DNA of 38,146 bases from Rufibacter latericius (GTDB lineage Bacteria; Bacteroidota; Bacteroidia; Cytophagales; Hymenobacteraceae): NCBI RefSeq assembly GCF_003721515.1, contig NZ_RJJD01000015.1, positions 1-38,146 of the forward strand, read 5' to 3'. A model generated the notes under the pieces. It was given only the letters and a program-made list of their open reading frames with translations, searched no databases and was not told the origin of the DNA. Below, in pieces: positions 1 to 8,556 of the stretch (position 1 is its first letter; each line of letters opens with the position of its first letter). A program made the translations under genes and the position numbers.

Positions 1-100
1 TTGAGGGCTCCACTTTCAGGGGCGTCCCTGCCGGACACTGAGCGGTAACCACGGGAAGGCAGTTGAAGTTCCGGCATGGGAGGATTTTCTCTTCTGTCCA

Positions 101-137
101 GTTCTGCCCCCTTTTGGCGAAGACGGGCGCCAAACCC
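101..137. repeat. Dispersed 37-bp intergenic repeat, copy 1 (divergent)
   Basis: Starts GTTCTGCCCC and ends CGCCAAACCC, with a TTTTGGCGAAGACGGG core. The same end-to-end spacing is seen in the better copies at 8557 and 9594, but this one matches loosely. Confidence 0.4.
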
Positions 138-178
138 CGGAGAACAGGAAAGCTGGCCCAAATCGAGGAACCTTAAAA

Positions 179-220
179 AGGAAAGAGGCAAGGGATGCAT
201 CCCCCTGCCTCTTTCCTTTA
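179..220. terminator. Hairpin terminator, possibly bidirectional
   Basis: GGAAAGAGGCA at 180-190 pairs with TGCCTCTTTCC at 206-216. The inner GGG/CCC closes around ATGCAT. An A-run precedes it and TTTA follows, so it could stop transcription from the left and also serve the minus-strand DUF2480 gene. Confidence 0.7.
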
Positions 221-333
221 TATCTGTCTCCGATGTCTTATCTGATTTAAGTCTGCTTTTACTAAAACAGCTTCTTTTCAGCATCTAAGAAAAACCTACT
301 GCAAGAAACAAGAAACCCGCTCCCGCACAAGCT

Positions 334-858
334 CTATACCGTAGCAGCTTTGTCTTTCGGCTTTTTATAGATCGGAACGGTGGAGCAAGGTTCTCCATAC
401 ATTATGCTGCTGACCACGGGCAATAGCTTCTGCATTACCTCTACATAAGCATAAGTAGGAACAGGTATCTGGCCGCATCCTTTAATGACCACTTTGGCAT
501 CTTGATACTCTTCTACATTAATCTTGGCGATGGCGTCTTGTAGTAACGCTTGCTCCAAGGCATCCAGGTCTCCGAACACATAGCGGTTCACGAAGGGCTG
601 CAACTTACTTGCCAGCAACATATATGCCCAGGTAGGTACAATAGCATCAGTTGAACAGATGATTGCTACGTTTTTTCCGGCGTACTGCGACCAGTCATGA
701 TCCTTTACAAAAGCACGGAAGTCTTTTTCGCGCAGCATCAACCCCATGAACAGGTTATCTTTTATATCATAGACAAGCCGTTCACCCGGGTGCAGGTATT
801 CTTCCAGGTTTAAGGTAATGAGTCCACTGTTGGCAACTCGGTTTACAAACTCTTCCAT
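334..858 (-). CDS. DUF2480 family protein
   Basis: A 174-residue protein resembling the DUF2480 family, which is common in Bacteroidota and has no assigned function. It starts MEEFVNRVANSGLITLNLEE and contains the motif VAIICSTDAIVPTWAYMLL, followed by a conserved-looking C-terminal KGCGQIPVPTYAYVEVMQ segment. No signal peptide or membrane helix is visible. An AAAGGAAAG stretch lies just before the ATG. The gene sits 7 bp downstream of tsaB on the same strand, so the two are probably cotranscribed. The family call is from recognition of the sequence; I offer no biochemical role. Confidence 0.85.
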   Translation of the reverse strand: MEEFVNRVANSGLITLNLEEYLHPGERLVYDIKDNLFMGLMLREKDFRAFVKDHDWSQYAGKNVAIICSTDAIVPTWAYMLLASKLQPFVNRYVFGDLDALEQALLQDAIAKINVEEYQDAKVVIKGCGQIPVPTYAYVEVMQKLLPVVSSIMYGEPCSTVPIYKKPKDKAATV

Positions 859-865
859 CTTTCCT

Positions 866-1555
866 TTATTTCCCTGTGGGTTTGGTGATGTATACTTCTT
901 TTAAATAGAATGGCTCATAATAGGCCACGTCTTCGAACTGACCCGCCTGTAACTTAGAAAAGGCCAGCTCACCAATGGCTTTGGCTGTAGGTTTAACATT
1001 CTCCAGATAAAAAGCGTTCGGGTGTGGCGCCAGAAGTTCTTTGGCTTTGGCTGCTCCGCTCCCAAAGAAGATTATAGGCTGGTTTTCTAAAACAGGGGCA
1101 AAACTATCCGCTTCCAGAATCATAGGCTCTACGGGCATCTGTGCTTCTAAGGCATGGCTCAGGAGGCAGGTGTACACTTCTGAACGGCGGGCATCTATCA
1201 TTGGGCAGAACAGATAGCGCTCTGAAGCCGGAGTAACGGAAATAATCTGCCGGGCCATGGCTTCCAGCGTACTCACCGCAATCAAAGGTTTATCCAGAGA
1301 AAAACACAGCCCCTTTGCCGTACCAGAACCAATGCGCAAACCAGTATAGGAACCCGGCCCACCTGATACCGCCACAGCATCCAATTGCTGCAAGGAGACT
1401 CCGGCGTATTCCAGCACCTGTTGCACCATTACTGTAATGTGAGAAGAGTGGGATTTCTCCATCTGCAGCTCGGCATAAGAGAGCAACTGGTGTTCTTGGT
1501 GCAACGCCACGGAGCAAACCGTGGTAGAAGTCTCTAAGGATAAAATATACGCCAT
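866..1555 (-). CDS. tsaB: tRNA threonylcarbamoyladenosine biosynthesis protein TsaB
   Basis: TsaB is the non-catalytic partner of TsaD in making N6-threonylcarbamoyladenosine at position 37 of ANN-decoding tRNAs in the cytoplasm. The 229-residue protein has the ASKHA-fold start YILSLETSTTVCSVAL (residues 3-18), the signature VSGGPGSYTGLRIGSGTAKGL near residues 63-83, and FCPMIDARRSEVYTCL after residue 115. Length fits the family (about 220-240). An alternative frame at 1290-1589 overlaps the start and is a shadow. DUF2480 follows 7 bp downstream. Confidence 0.95.
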   Translation of the reverse strand: MAYILSLETSTTVCSVALHQEHQLLSYAELQMEKSHSSHITVMVQQVLEYAGVSLQQLDAVAVSGGPGSYTGLRIGSGTAKGLCFSLDKPLIAVSTLEAMARQIISVTPASERYLFCPMIDARRSEVYTCLLSHALEAQMPVEPMILEADSFAPVLENQPIIFFGSGAAKAKELLAPHPNAFYLENVKPTAKAIGELAFSKLQAGQFEDVAYYEPFYLKEVYITKPTGK

Positions 1556-1608
1556 GAATCAGAAAGGCCAAGCAGCCATTGTTCTGCAAAGCTACGGTAT
1601 TCTAAAGT

Positions 1609-1641
1609 CAAAAGGGCAACCGTGTGTTGGTTGCCCTTTTG
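1609..1641 (-). terminator. Hairpin terminator after the S41 protease gene
   Basis: CAAAAGGGCAACC (1609-1621) pairs perfectly with GGTTGCCCTTTTG (1629-1641) around a 7-base loop. It lies just past the stop of the minus-strand protease gene and upstream of tsaB. Confidence 0.85.
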
Positions 1642-1662
1642 ATACTATATATAGTGTAAGCT

Positions 1663-3324
1663 CTATTTCTTGGAACTAGTGGTCAGCAGGGTTTGGTAAC
1701 GCGTTGGGTTGTTCAGAACCTCTACTGCAGCCACAATGTTTTTGTCATCATTGAAAGTGGCTTCCACCAAGCCTTTCTGAAGGTAATACCTTGACACGAT
1801 CTCCTGTTCCAGCAACTCCACAATTTCAGGTTTGAAACGTATCAGGTCATTGCCTTTGTTGGTGGCTACCTTTTTCTTGATTTGCTCAATATCTCCTTTC
1901 ACTTCGTCGTAGTGTTTGTCTTCCTTGGCTTTCTTGATCATATCATCCAAGGCTTTCTCCACATCGGTAGAATAGGTGATGTCTTTCCCGTTCAGGTAAG
2001 CCATGAACTTCTGGTACTCTGCATCCGACAACCGGAAGGTCTGTGCCGAAGAAATAGTTGGATTAGCGGCTCTGAACCGGGTGGCGTAATCAAAGATGTA
2101 ATTTTTGGAAACCAGTTTCCGGATGATGTCCGGCACAGGCTGCTCTTTCACTTCCACGTCTGGACTGATGCCGCCGCCATCATACACCACACGGCCGCTG
2201 GCGGTTTTGAAGGCTACCCGCAAAGAATCCGGAGTTTTATGCAGGGTACCGTCAGCATCTCTGTGGGCGTAGTCAATAGCCTGGATACAACGTCCGCTGG
2301 GGATGTAGTATTTGGCGGTGGTTACTTTCAGTTGGGAGTTATAGGAAAGCGGACGCGTCATTTGCACCAATCCTTTCCCAAAGGTTCTTTCGCCCACCAA
2401 CACGGCACGGTCATAGTCCTGCAAAGCTCCGGCTACAATCTCAGCGGCCGAGGCGCTATTGCTGCTGGTCAAGACCACCAAAGGCATCTGTAAGTCCAGA
2501 GGCTCATCCAGGGCCTTGTACATTTTGTTCCAGTCGGCTACTTTGCTTTTGGTGCTTACAATGTCTTTGCCGCGGGGAAGGAACAGATTAGAGATATTAA
2601 CTGATTCGTTCAGCAACCCCCCGGGGTTGTCACGAAGATCCAGAATCACCTTCTTGGCGCCTTGCTCTTTCAGTTTCACCACTGCGTTACGCACCTCGCG
2701 GCCCGCATCTACGGTAAAGCCCGAGAGTTGCAAGTACCCAATATCAGGGGTCACCATACCAAAGTAAGGCACGTTATTGATCTGGATGTTGGCCCGAGCC
2801 AACTCAACCGTCATGGGTTTGTCTGCCCCGAAACGCTTGATCTCCAACTTCACAATAGTCCCCGCTTGCCCTTTGAGCAGTTTGCTTACCTCGTTGTCAG
2901 ATTTTTTGGCAAGGTCAACCCCGTCAATCTTCAGGATCTCGTCTCCTATGATCAGGCCTGCCTTCTGTGCCGGAGAACCTTCATGGGGCAAAGAGACAAT
3001 GATACGCCCGTCCCGTTTTCCTACCAAGGCCCCAATGCCGCCGTACTGCCCGGTGGTCATGGTTCTGAAATCCTCAATATCGTCTTCCGGAATGTAGTTG
3101 GTGTAAGGGTCCAGTGACTTCAGCATGGCATCAATGCCGGTGCGCACCAGTTTGGAGGGAGCCACATCGTCTACGTAGTAGGTATTCACCTCCTTGAAAA
3201 GCGTAGCGAAGATGTCCAGGTTTTTGGCAATATCGAAATAGCGTTCAGAGCCATCGCCCTTGAACGAGAAAAGGCCCCACGCAGTGCCTGCCACCAAAAG
3301 GCCAGCAAAAGTTTTCTTCAACAT
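1663..3324 (-). CDS. S41 family carboxyl-terminal processing peptidase
   Basis: A periplasmic or membrane-tethered serine protease of the CtpA/Prc family, which clips C-termini of exported proteins. The 553-residue protein has an N-terminal hydrophobic segment (residues 6-20, TFAGLLVAGTAWGLF), a PDZ domain at about 92-165 (YGGIGA...SPAQKAGLIIGDEI), then the S41 catalytic domain. The Ser-Lys dyad is predicted as Ser292 (in SNSASAAE) and Lys317 (in TFGKG); the 25-residue spacing is that of the family. The substrate region ILDLRDNPGG (227-236) is also present. A C-terminal extension of about 150 residues follows, as in many Bacteroidota homologues. It lies 35 bp downstream of rnpA on the same strand. 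Confidence 0.95.
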   Translation of the reverse strand: MLKKTFAGLLVAGTAWGLFSFKGDGSERYFDIAKNLDIFATLFKEVNTYYVDDVAPSKLVRTGIDAMLKSLDPYTNYIPEDDIEDFRTMTTGQYGGIGALVGKRDGRIIVSLPHEGSPAQKAGLIIGDEILKIDGVDLAKKSDNEVSKLLKGQAGTIVKLEIKRFGADKPMTVELARANIQINNVPYFGMVTPDIGYLQLSGFTVDAGREVRNAVVKLKEQGAKKVILDLRDNPGGLLNESVNISNLFLPRGKDIVSTKSKVADWNKMYKALDEPLDLQMPLVVLTSSNSASAAEIVAGALQDYDRAVLVGERTFGKGLVQMTRPLSYNSQLKVTTAKYYIPSGRCIQAIDYAHRDADGTLHKTPDSLRVAFKTASGRVVYDGGGISPDVEVKEQPVPDIIRKLVSKNYIFDYATRFRAANPTISSAQTFRLSDAEYQKFMAYLNGKDITYSTDVEKALDDMIKKAKEDKHYDEVKGDIEQIKKKVATNKGNDLIRFKPEIVELLEQEIVSRYYLQKGLVEATFNDDKNIVAAVEVLNNPTRYQTLLTTSSKK

Positions 3325-3359
3325 ATCAGCAGCCGTAAAAAAATAGGAAAAAGGGAAGA

Positions 3360-3770
3360 CTATTTAGTAAGCAAACGCTCTAGCCCTGAATTTAGTTTTT
3401 TGCTGATAAGATTGAAAGGATTTTTTTCTTTCCCAATGTAAAGGATGCCTATATACCACGTGCCTTCCTCTTTCTGGGGCTTTAAAAGGACGTGTTTGTG
3501 CAGGCGATAAGCTTCACGCATTTGCCGTTTGAGACGGTTACGGTCCACGGCTTTCTTGAAGTTCCGCTTAGACACCGACACCAACACCTGAACGGGGAGT
3601 TCAGCGGGGCCGGGCACGTGCAGGGCAACGAAACGGAGCGGGTAGGAATTAAAAGAAGAACCTTCACGGAAAAGCTGTTCAATCAGCTTTTTGCTCCGTA
3701 AACGTTCTTCTTTCGGAAATCTATAAGAAATCGATTGCTCTTCTGCAGAATGTTCAGTGAAGGTACCCAT
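3360..3770 (-). CDS. rnpA: Ribonuclease P protein component
   Basis: RnpA is the protein subunit of RNase P, which removes 5' leaders from pre-tRNAs. The 136-residue protein carries the N-terminal RFPKEERLRSKKLIEQLF segment and the family signature SVSKRNFKKAVDRNRLKRQM at about residues 65-84, with the basic RNR helix that contacts the RNA. The gene follows rpmH by 35 bp on the same strand, the classic rpmH-rnpA arrangement. It probably shares the promoter mapped upstream of rpmH. Confidence 0.96.
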   Translation of the reverse strand: MGTFTEHSAEEQSISYRFPKEERLRSKKLIEQLFREGSSFNSYPLRFVALHVPGPAELPVQVLVSVSKRNFKKAVDRNRLKRQMREAYRLHKHVLLKPQKEEGTWYIGILYIGKEKNPFNLISKKLNSGLERLLTK

Positions 3771-3805
3771 TCGCGAGGCGCCTTGCAGCGAGCTACTCAG
3801 AAAAA

Positions 3806-3964
3806 TTAGGCTTTGTGTCTTCTTTCGTCAGAAACGGTCAGTTTATGACGGCCTTTAGCTCTTCTGCTAGCTAAAACTCTTCTACCATTGGCAGTTTCCA
3901 TTCTTGAGCGGAAACCATGCTTATTTCTTCTTTTGCGTTGCGAAGGTTGGAATGTTCTTTTCAT
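3806..3964 (-). CDS. rpmH: 50S ribosomal protein L34
   Basis: A 52-residue basic protein read directly from the minus strand: it starts [18 protein letters not shown] and ends VSDERRHKA. The KRTxQPSxRKRxxxHGFRxRM motif is diagnostic of L34. It is short and easily missed. It directly precedes rnpA, as in most bacteria. Confidence 0.97.
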   Translation of the reverse strand: MKRTFQPSQRKRRNKHGFRSRMETANGRRVLASRRAKGRHKLTVSDERRHKA

Positions 3965-3992
3965 CTTACACTAAACATTTTATTAAGGGATG

Positions 3993-4023
3993 CAAAATTA
4001 GGAAATCAATTCTGATAAATCAA
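3993..4023 (-). promoter_or_regulatory. Bacteroidota-type promoter of rpmH-rnpA
   Basis: Read on the minus strand, TTG (4021-4023) is followed after 20 bases by TAATTTTG (3993-4000). This fits the Bacteroidota consensus of a -33 TTG and a -7 TAnnTTTG. The predicted start of transcription lies about 20 bases before the rpmH ATG. Confidence 0.7.
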
Positions 4024-4276
4024 CCCCCTTTGCACATTTTAATTTGATTATTTGCACGTTACCTCTCTCTTCTGAAAGCCTTGCTGCATCATCAGGCCCA
4101 AAGATACGCGCTTTTAGGCCGTTTTCACAAAAAGAGCCGCAAAGCCCAGACAAACCTTAAACACATTAAGGCAAGAACGGTACCGCCGCCAAACCTCTCT
4201 GCCGCTACCTTGCGCCCAACTAAAGCCGGGCAGCAAAAATCCCCTCCGTCCTCTCAAACACAAATACCGTGGTACC

Positions 4277-4313
4277 ATTTTTGACCTATTTTGCTGAAAA
4301 CAGGCCGAAAACC
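4277..4313. repeat. Dispersed 37-bp intergenic repeat, copy 2
   Basis: Reads ATTTTTGACC at its left, with core TTTTGCTGAAAACAGG and right end CCGAAAACC. Because a far-upstream GTG of the M61 frame (4269) would translate this repeat, it argues for the downstream start. Confidence 0.65.
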
Positions 4314-4364
4314 AAATACCTTCGTTTCACGAATGAACAGCATTCCTATACAATAAGACACACC

Positions 4365-6125
4365 GTGCCACACTACCACCTTTCTTTCCTGAACCCACTT
4401 TCCGGTTACCTGCAAATCCGGACCCATATTGAGAACATCGCCGGGCCAGAACTGAATCTGCAACTGCCTGCCTGGCGGCCGGGGCGCTATGAACTGCAGA
4501 ATTTCGCGCAGAAACTGCAGGGCTTTGAGGTGATGGCCCCAGACGGCTCGCCCCTGCCCTTCAGGAAAGAAACCAAAGACCGCTGGCGCGTGGAAACCCA
4601 AGCACACCAAACCCTGGAGGTGCGTTACAATTTCTACGCCCGCCAGATGGATGCCGGTGGCTCGTGGCTGGCTTCGGATTTTCTGTATGTGAATCCTGTG
4701 AACTGCCTCCTCACCCCAGAGGGCCAGGAACAGGACCCCTGCACCCTGTCACTGGACCTGCCTGAAGAGTGGCAGATCGCCTGCGGGCTTCCGTTGTCGG
4801 GGCCGCACACCTTACTGGCCCATAACTTTGACCACTTGGTAGATTCACCGTTCATCGCCAGCGCCACACTGCAGCAGCAGGTCTATCAGGAGCAAGGCAT
4901 TTTGTTCCACGTGTGGTTTCAGGGCGACTGCACTCCAAACTGGAAACAGATTCTGCCGCATTTCCAGGCTTTCACCAAAGAACAACTGGCCTTGTTTGGG
5001 ACCTTCCCGGTGAAAGACTACCATTTCCTGAACATTATTCTGCCGTATCAGCACTACCACGGCGTGGAGCACCTCAACTCAACCGTCATTACACTGGGCC
5101 CCTCGGAGCAATTGATGCAGCCGGCGCTCTACAAAGAACTGCTGGGTGTTAGCTGCCACGAGCTGTTTCACACGTGGAACATCAAGCAAATCCGGCCGAA
5201 GGAGATGCTCCCCTATGATTTCACCCGCGAGAACTACTTCCGGACCGGCTACGTGGCCGAAGGCGTCACCACGTATTACGGCGATTATCTGTTGGCCCGC
5301 AGCGGCGTGTTCACGGCTGACCAATACTTCCAGGAACTGAACACCCTGCTCAAGCGCCACACCGTAGACCAAGGCGAACAGAACCTATCCGTGGCCGATT
5401 CTTCTTTTGACACCTGGCTGGACGGCTACAAGCCCGGCATTCCGGATAGAAAAGTGAGCATTTACCACAAAGGCTGCATCGCGGCACTGGTGCTGGATCT
5501 AGAAATCAGGAGGGCTACCCAGAACGCCCGTTCCCTGGATGAGGTCAAGCGCCGGATGTGGCTGGAGTTCGGTAAACCCGGGATCGGTTACACCGAGGCA
5601 GATTACCAACGTCTGGCAGAGGAAGAAGCAGGCGTATCGCTGGAGAAGTATTTTCAGGAGATGATTTTCGGGACTACTGCATTTGACACTTGGCTGGCTC
5701 CAGCGCTGGAATACGTTGGCTGCTTATTGGAAAAAGAGCCCGCCGTACTTGGATATGAAAGCCTGTATGGTTTTCGGCTGAACCCAACAATTACAGCGGC
5801 ATCGGTGGTAAGCTACGTGGCTCCTAACTCCCCAGCTTCTATGGTGCTTTCAGTAGACGATGAACTCATTGCCATCAACGGCCGGAAGCTGGAGAACGGC
5901 AACCTGGTGAACTTACTCAAAGGACATCACGAGGCAGAACTGACCTTGTTTCGGCAAAAGACCCTGAAAACGGTGAAGCTGAAACCAGACGGCAAAGTAT
6001 ATCTGCCGCAGTACTGCGTAAAGAAGAACCCATCGGCCACTTCCGAACAGCAGGCCAACTTCAAAGCGTGGCTCAAGCAGGATTTCAAAAACACCACTAA
6101 AGAGGAGAAAGCGACTAAGGCGTAA
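4365..6125 (+). CDS. M61 family metallopeptidase with C-terminal PDZ domain
   Basis: A zinc aminopeptidase-like protein of family M61 (glycyl aminopeptidase group). The frame is open from a GTG at 4269, but I choose the GTG at 4365 (586 residues). Upstream codons would translate an intergenic repeat and a -7-like TACCTTCG, and the protein then begins PHYHLSFLNPLSGY, typical of M61 N-termini. The zinc motif HELFH is at residues 265-269 of this form, with the third ligand Glu in VAEGVTTYYGDY about 30 residues later. The last 100 residues hold a PDZ-like segment (VVSYVAPNSPASMVLSVDDE). No signal peptide is seen in either form. It precedes the beta-lactamase-like lipoprotein gene by about 115 bp. 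Confidence 0.9.
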   Translation: MPHYHLSFLNPLSGYLQIRTHIENIAGPELNLQLPAWRPGRYELQNFAQKLQGFEVMAPDGSPLPFRKETKDRWRVETQAHQTLEVRYNFYARQMDAGGSWLASDFLYVNPVNCLLTPEGQEQDPCTLSLDLPEEWQIACGLPLSGPHTLLAHNFDHLVDSPFIASATLQQQVYQEQGILFHVWFQGDCTPNWKQILPHFQAFTKEQLALFGTFPVKDYHFLNIILPYQHYHGVEHLNSTVITLGPSEQLMQPALYKELLGVSCHELFHTWNIKQIRPKEMLPYDFTRENYFRTGYVAEGVTTYYGDYLLARSGVFTADQYFQELNTLLKRHTVDQGEQNLSVADSSFDTWLDGYKPGIPDRKVSIYHKGCIAALVLDLEIRRATQNARSLDEVKRRMWLEFGKPGIGYTEADYQRLAEEEAGVSLEKYFQEMIFGTTAFDTWLAPALEYVGCLLEKEPAVLGYESLYGFRLNPTITAASVVSYVAPNSPASMVLSVDDELIAINGRKLENGNLVNLLKGHHEAELTLFRQKTLKTVKLKPDGKVYLPQYCVKKNPSATSEQQANFKAWLKQDFKNTTKEEKATKA

Positions 6126-6129
6126 AGTT

Positions 6130-6166
6130 GTTTTAGGGGCGTTTTTCTGAAAACAGGCGCTAAACG
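6130..6166. repeat. Dispersed 37-bp intergenic repeat, copy 3
   Basis: Starts GTTTTAGGGG, has core TTTTTCTGAAAACAGG and ends CTAAACG. It begins five bases after the M61 stop codon. Confidence 0.7.
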
Positions 6167-6240
6167 CCTCGGCGCAGAAGCGAAGTTCTCCTGAAAAATT
6201 CGGGACGCTTCCTTACCTTGAGCGGTAAAACAAGAAGACA

Positions 6241-7134
6241 ATGCGCATTCACCTTTCCCTGCTGGCCCTGACAGTCCTGCTGCTGGGGTGCACCGTCAGC
6301 AAACCCAAAAAGAACATGCTTCAGTTGAGAGAAGAAGTAGTAGCCGAGCTAGGCAAACAGAAAGGAACCTTCGCGGTGGCGTTCAAAGACCTGAAAACCG
6401 GCCAGGAACTCCTCATCAACGAGCATGAAAGCTTCCATGCGGCCAGCACCATGAAAACGCCGGTGCTCATTGAAGCTTACAAACAAGCCACCCAGGGCAA
6501 GTTCGCTCTCACCGATTCTGTTCTGGTGAAGAATGAGTTCAAAAGCATAGTGGATGGCAGCCCGTTCAGCATTGCCCCGGAAGATGACAGTGAGCAGGAA
6601 CTCTACACCCAACTAGGGCAGAAACGGCCTTTAACTGAATTGCTCTACAAGATGATCATCCAGAGCAGCAACCTGGCCACGAACATCGTCATTGAGAAAC
6701 TGGACGCGAAGAAGGTGACCCAGACCATGCGCGAACTGGGAGCGAAAGACATTCAGGTGCTGCGCGGCGTGGAAGATACCAAAGCGTACCGGCAAGGCCT
6801 GAACAACACCACTACGGCCTATGACCTAATGGTGCTTTTCGAGAAAATGGGGCAGGGAAAAACGGTGAGCAAAGCAGCCTCCCAGGAAATGATCAACGTA
6901 CTGCTTGACCAGAAATTCAAGGATGTGATTCCGGCCAAACTGCCGACAGACGTGAAAGTTGCCCATAAGACCGGCTGGATCACCGGCGTCCGCCATGACT
7001 CGGGCATCGTGTTTCTGCCCGATGGCCGCCAATATGTGCTGGTGCTGCTCTCCAAAGGGCTGGAGGATGAGAAAGCGGGAATTGCGGCCATGGCCAATGT
7101 CTCTGAGATGATTTACCGGCACATGATGAGATAG
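6241..7134 (+). CDS. Class A beta-lactamase-like serine hydrolase, predicted lipoprotein
   Basis: A 297-residue exported protein with the serine beta-lactamase fold. A signal peptide (residues 1-16) ends in a lipobox LLLG-Cys17. The active-site motifs are present: STMK (Ser69-Lys72), SSN (142-144, in place of SDN) and KTG (243-245, in HKTGWITG). RGVED with Glu178 sits where the omega loop Glu166 of class A enzymes would be, followed by a TTTAYDLM segment like their TTTPxxM. It could be a true beta-lactamase or a housekeeping hydrolase; Bacteroidota carry many uncharacterised members, so resistance is not claimed. TACCTTGA at 6213-6220 may be its -7 element. Confidence 0.88.
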   Translation: MRIHLSLLALTVLLLGCTVSKPKKNMLQLREEVVAELGKQKGTFAVAFKDLKTGQELLINEHESFHAASTMKTPVLIEAYKQATQGKFALTDSVLVKNEFKSIVDGSPFSIAPEDDSEQELYTQLGQKRPLTELLYKMIIQSSNLATNIVIEKLDAKKVTQTMRELGAKDIQVLRGVEDTKAYRQGLNNTTTAYDLMVLFEKMGQGKTVSKAASQEMINVLLDQKFKDVIPAKLPTDVKVAHKTGWITGVRHDSGIVFLPDGRQYVLVLLSKGLEDEKAGIAAMANVSEMIYRHMMR

Positions 7135-7197
7135 CCCTGAGTTCTGAGTTTGGGAAAGTAAATTTCTATCAACTTTAAGGTTCAGGCGTGGAAAAAT

Positions 7198-7242
7198 AAA
7201 AAAGCGGAGGCTGCTCTTAAGATGAGCAGCCTCCGCTTTTTT
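7198..7242. terminator. Bidirectional hairpin terminator
   Basis: AAAAGCGGAGGCTGCTC pairs perfectly with GAGCAGCCTCCGCTTTT around a seven-base loop, with A-run and T-run on the two sides. It lies between two convergent genes: the serine hydrolase (plus) and the small hydrophilic protein (minus, ending 7261). Confidence 0.9.
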
Positions 7243-7260
7243 CTATATAAACGGTACTTC

Positions 7261-7539
7261 TTATTTACCGCGGTCTACCTGGTTGTCGCTTGGGTTACTG
7301 CGTGGGCGGTCGCCGCCATCACCATAAGAGGCATTCACCCCTTCGCGGTTGTTGTTACCGGTTCTGGACACGGCACGCTCATCCTGAATGGTGGTGCCAC
7401 CGCTTTTAGAGCTGTGGTAACTACTTTCCGGGGTTTGAGGCGTCTCATCCAATGGCAGGTTATTTTTGTCAGTGTTGTCAATAAAACCGCCTTTCTTATT
7501 ATCCTTTTCTCCGCTGTGATTTTTTTTATTGCTGCTCAT
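7261..7539 (-). CDS. Small hydrophilic, probably disordered protein
   Basis: A 92-residue protein starting MSSNKKNHSGEKDNKKGG and ending SNPSDNQVDRGK. It is rich in N, S, G, D and K and has no hydrophobic stretch, so it is probably unstructured. I chose the ATG at 7539 over one 63 bp upstream because CGGAGG lies five to six bases before it, a real Shine-Dalgarno sequence that is otherwise rare in this backbone. A plus-strand frame over the same bases (7222-7563) includes the terminator and looks like a shadow. No family is recognised. Confidence 0.6.
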   Translation of the reverse strand: MSSNKKNHSGEKDNKKGGFIDNTDKNNLPLDETPQTPESSYHSSKSGGTTIQDERAVSRTGNNNREGVNASYGDGGDRPRSNPSDNQVDRGK

Positions 7540-7606
7540 AAAATCCTCCGTTTGGTTAAGTAATACTTTCCTATACGAGCGACTTTGGTAAAAGTATATC
7601 ACTTTA

Positions 7607-7921
7607 TCAGCTAAAAGCTATGACCAGAAGCACCAATATCATGGGCAAAGACAGGTAAAACCAGAACAGAACGTGCTTTCGGTAATGGCGGGGCACCTGA
7701 GAACTGGCAAACAACAGGGCCCCCACCAACACCCCCATGTAGATCAAGATGAAGTACATGACCTTATTCCAGTTGCGCACAATGGAACCGCCTTGCTCCT
7801 CCACTTCGGGCGCGGTAGGCACCAGCCAGGTCACCAGACTATAATATACCACTACTTCCAACGCCAGAAAAATGGCGGCCCCCACCAAAATAGCCACCTG
7901 AGTTTCGCTTTTCTTCTGCAT
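7607..7921 (-). CDS. Small integral membrane protein
   Basis: A 104-residue protein with three predicted membrane helices: about residues 8-32 (VAILVGAAIFLALEVVVYYS), 51-70 (KVMYFILIYMGVLVGALLFA) and 83-103 (HVLFWFYLSLPMILVLLVIA). The short loop after the first helix is acidic (APEVEEQGG). No family is recognised. It lies upstream of, and on the same strand as, the small hydrophilic protein gene. Confidence 0.65.
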   Translation of the reverse strand: MQKKSETQVAILVGAAIFLALEVVVYYSLVTWLVPTAPEVEEQGGSIVRNWNKVMYFILIYMGVLVGALLFASSQVPRHYRKHVLFWFYLSLPMILVLLVIAFS

Positions 7922-8081
7922 TTCTATAAACCTAAAGAACCAACCTAGCCAAATCTTTCCAGATATTTAGAAAATTCAACAGTTTTCAGGTCCCTTTCAC
8001 TAAATAGGGCATAAAACACGTTAAGGAAAAGGAGCGGGCAGCGTCTACCTACCGGGGGGTGAAAAACTGCCTTTTTGCAGC

Positions 8082-8468
8082 ATGAGGACGAATCAAGTAG
8101 ACATCGTAACGAAGGTGGTGCTGGCTACCTTTGAGGGGTTCCTGAAGTACCATGAGTTTAAGAAAATTGCCGAGGACAGTCTTGCCCTGGTACTGGAAAC
8201 CGGGTATTCCAAGATCCTAGTGGATACCAGCAAGATCAAAGTCATCCAGAAGGAAAGCCAGGATTGGATCAACAACGAGTGGTTTCCCAAAGCCATCAAC
8301 GCGGGCGTCACGCACATGGCCTTCCTGATCCCGCAGGACTTCTTCGGGAAAATGAGCGTGGAATCCACAAACAAGCACATGGCCCAGCGGGGCGATATAG
8401 AGATCCAGTACTTCACCGATGCCAAATCGGCGAGAAGGTGGCTGCGGTCAAAGTCGCAACTGGCCTGA
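8082..8468 (+). CDS. STAS/SpoIIAA-like domain protein
   Basis: A 128-residue single-domain protein that resembles the SpoIIAA-like (STAS-fold) family. It has the beta strand and helix pattern VVLATFEGFLKYHEFKKIAE, then SKILVDTSKIKVI (buried strand and loop), then THMAFLIPQDFFGKMSVES, and ends in a helix DAKSARRWLRS. Members are small cytosolic or membrane-associated proteins of mostly unknown role in Bacteroidota, and I infer no partner here. The gene is alone, flanked by a perfect hairpin terminator downstream. Confidence 0.7.
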   Translation: MRTNQVDIVTKVVLATFEGFLKYHEFKKIAEDSLALVLETGYSKILVDTSKIKVIQKESQDWINNEWFPKAINAGVTHMAFLIPQDFFGKMSVESTNKHMAQRGDIEIQYFTDAKSARRWLRSKSQLA

Positions 8469-8498
8469 GTTTCCCGCGCATTTTCTGTAAATCACCTT

Positions 8499-8544
8499 AA
8501 AAGCCACGGGGCTACTGATCTGCATCAGTAGCCCCGTGGCTTTT
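8499..8544. terminator. Perfect 21-bp hairpin terminator
   Basis: AAAAGCCACGGGGCTACTGAT (8499-8519) is perfectly complementary to the arm at 8524-8544, with a four-base loop. It lies between convergent genes and can serve both strands. Confidence 0.92.
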
Positions 8545-8556
8545 CAATATACGCTT

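Larger units (their letters stand above)
1..333. other. Left-edge intergenic stretch
   Basis: No convincing gene is seen here. A 70-codon plus-strand frame at 76-288 runs straight through the intergenic repeat (101-137) and the hairpin terminator (179-220), so I do not treat it as coding. The stretch probably separates a gene left of the window from the minus-strand DUF2480 gene ending at 334. Confidence 0.55.
3965..4364. other. Divergent intergenic region between rpmH and the M61 peptidase gene
   Basis: About 400 bp holding the rpmH promoter on the minus strand (3993-4023), a copy of the 37-bp intergenic repeat (4277-4313), and a TACCTTCG sequence at 4317-4324 that resembles a -7 element for the plus-strand peptidase gene. 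Frames across 4081-4284 do not look like protein and are not reported. Confidence 0.6.

Noticed and set aside
76..288. 70-codon plus-strand frame at the left edge
   Set aside because: It crosses a dispersed repeat and a hairpin terminator and has no protein-like pattern.
4269..4364. N-terminal extension of the M61 peptidase from GTG at 4269
   Set aside because: It would translate a copy of the intergenic repeat and a -7-like element; M61 homologues begin near residue 33 of this frame.
6241..7134. Calling the serine hydrolase an antibiotic-resistance beta-lactamase
   Set aside because: Motifs fit the fold, but SSN replaces SDN and the locus is core, with no mobile context; resistance cannot be inferred.
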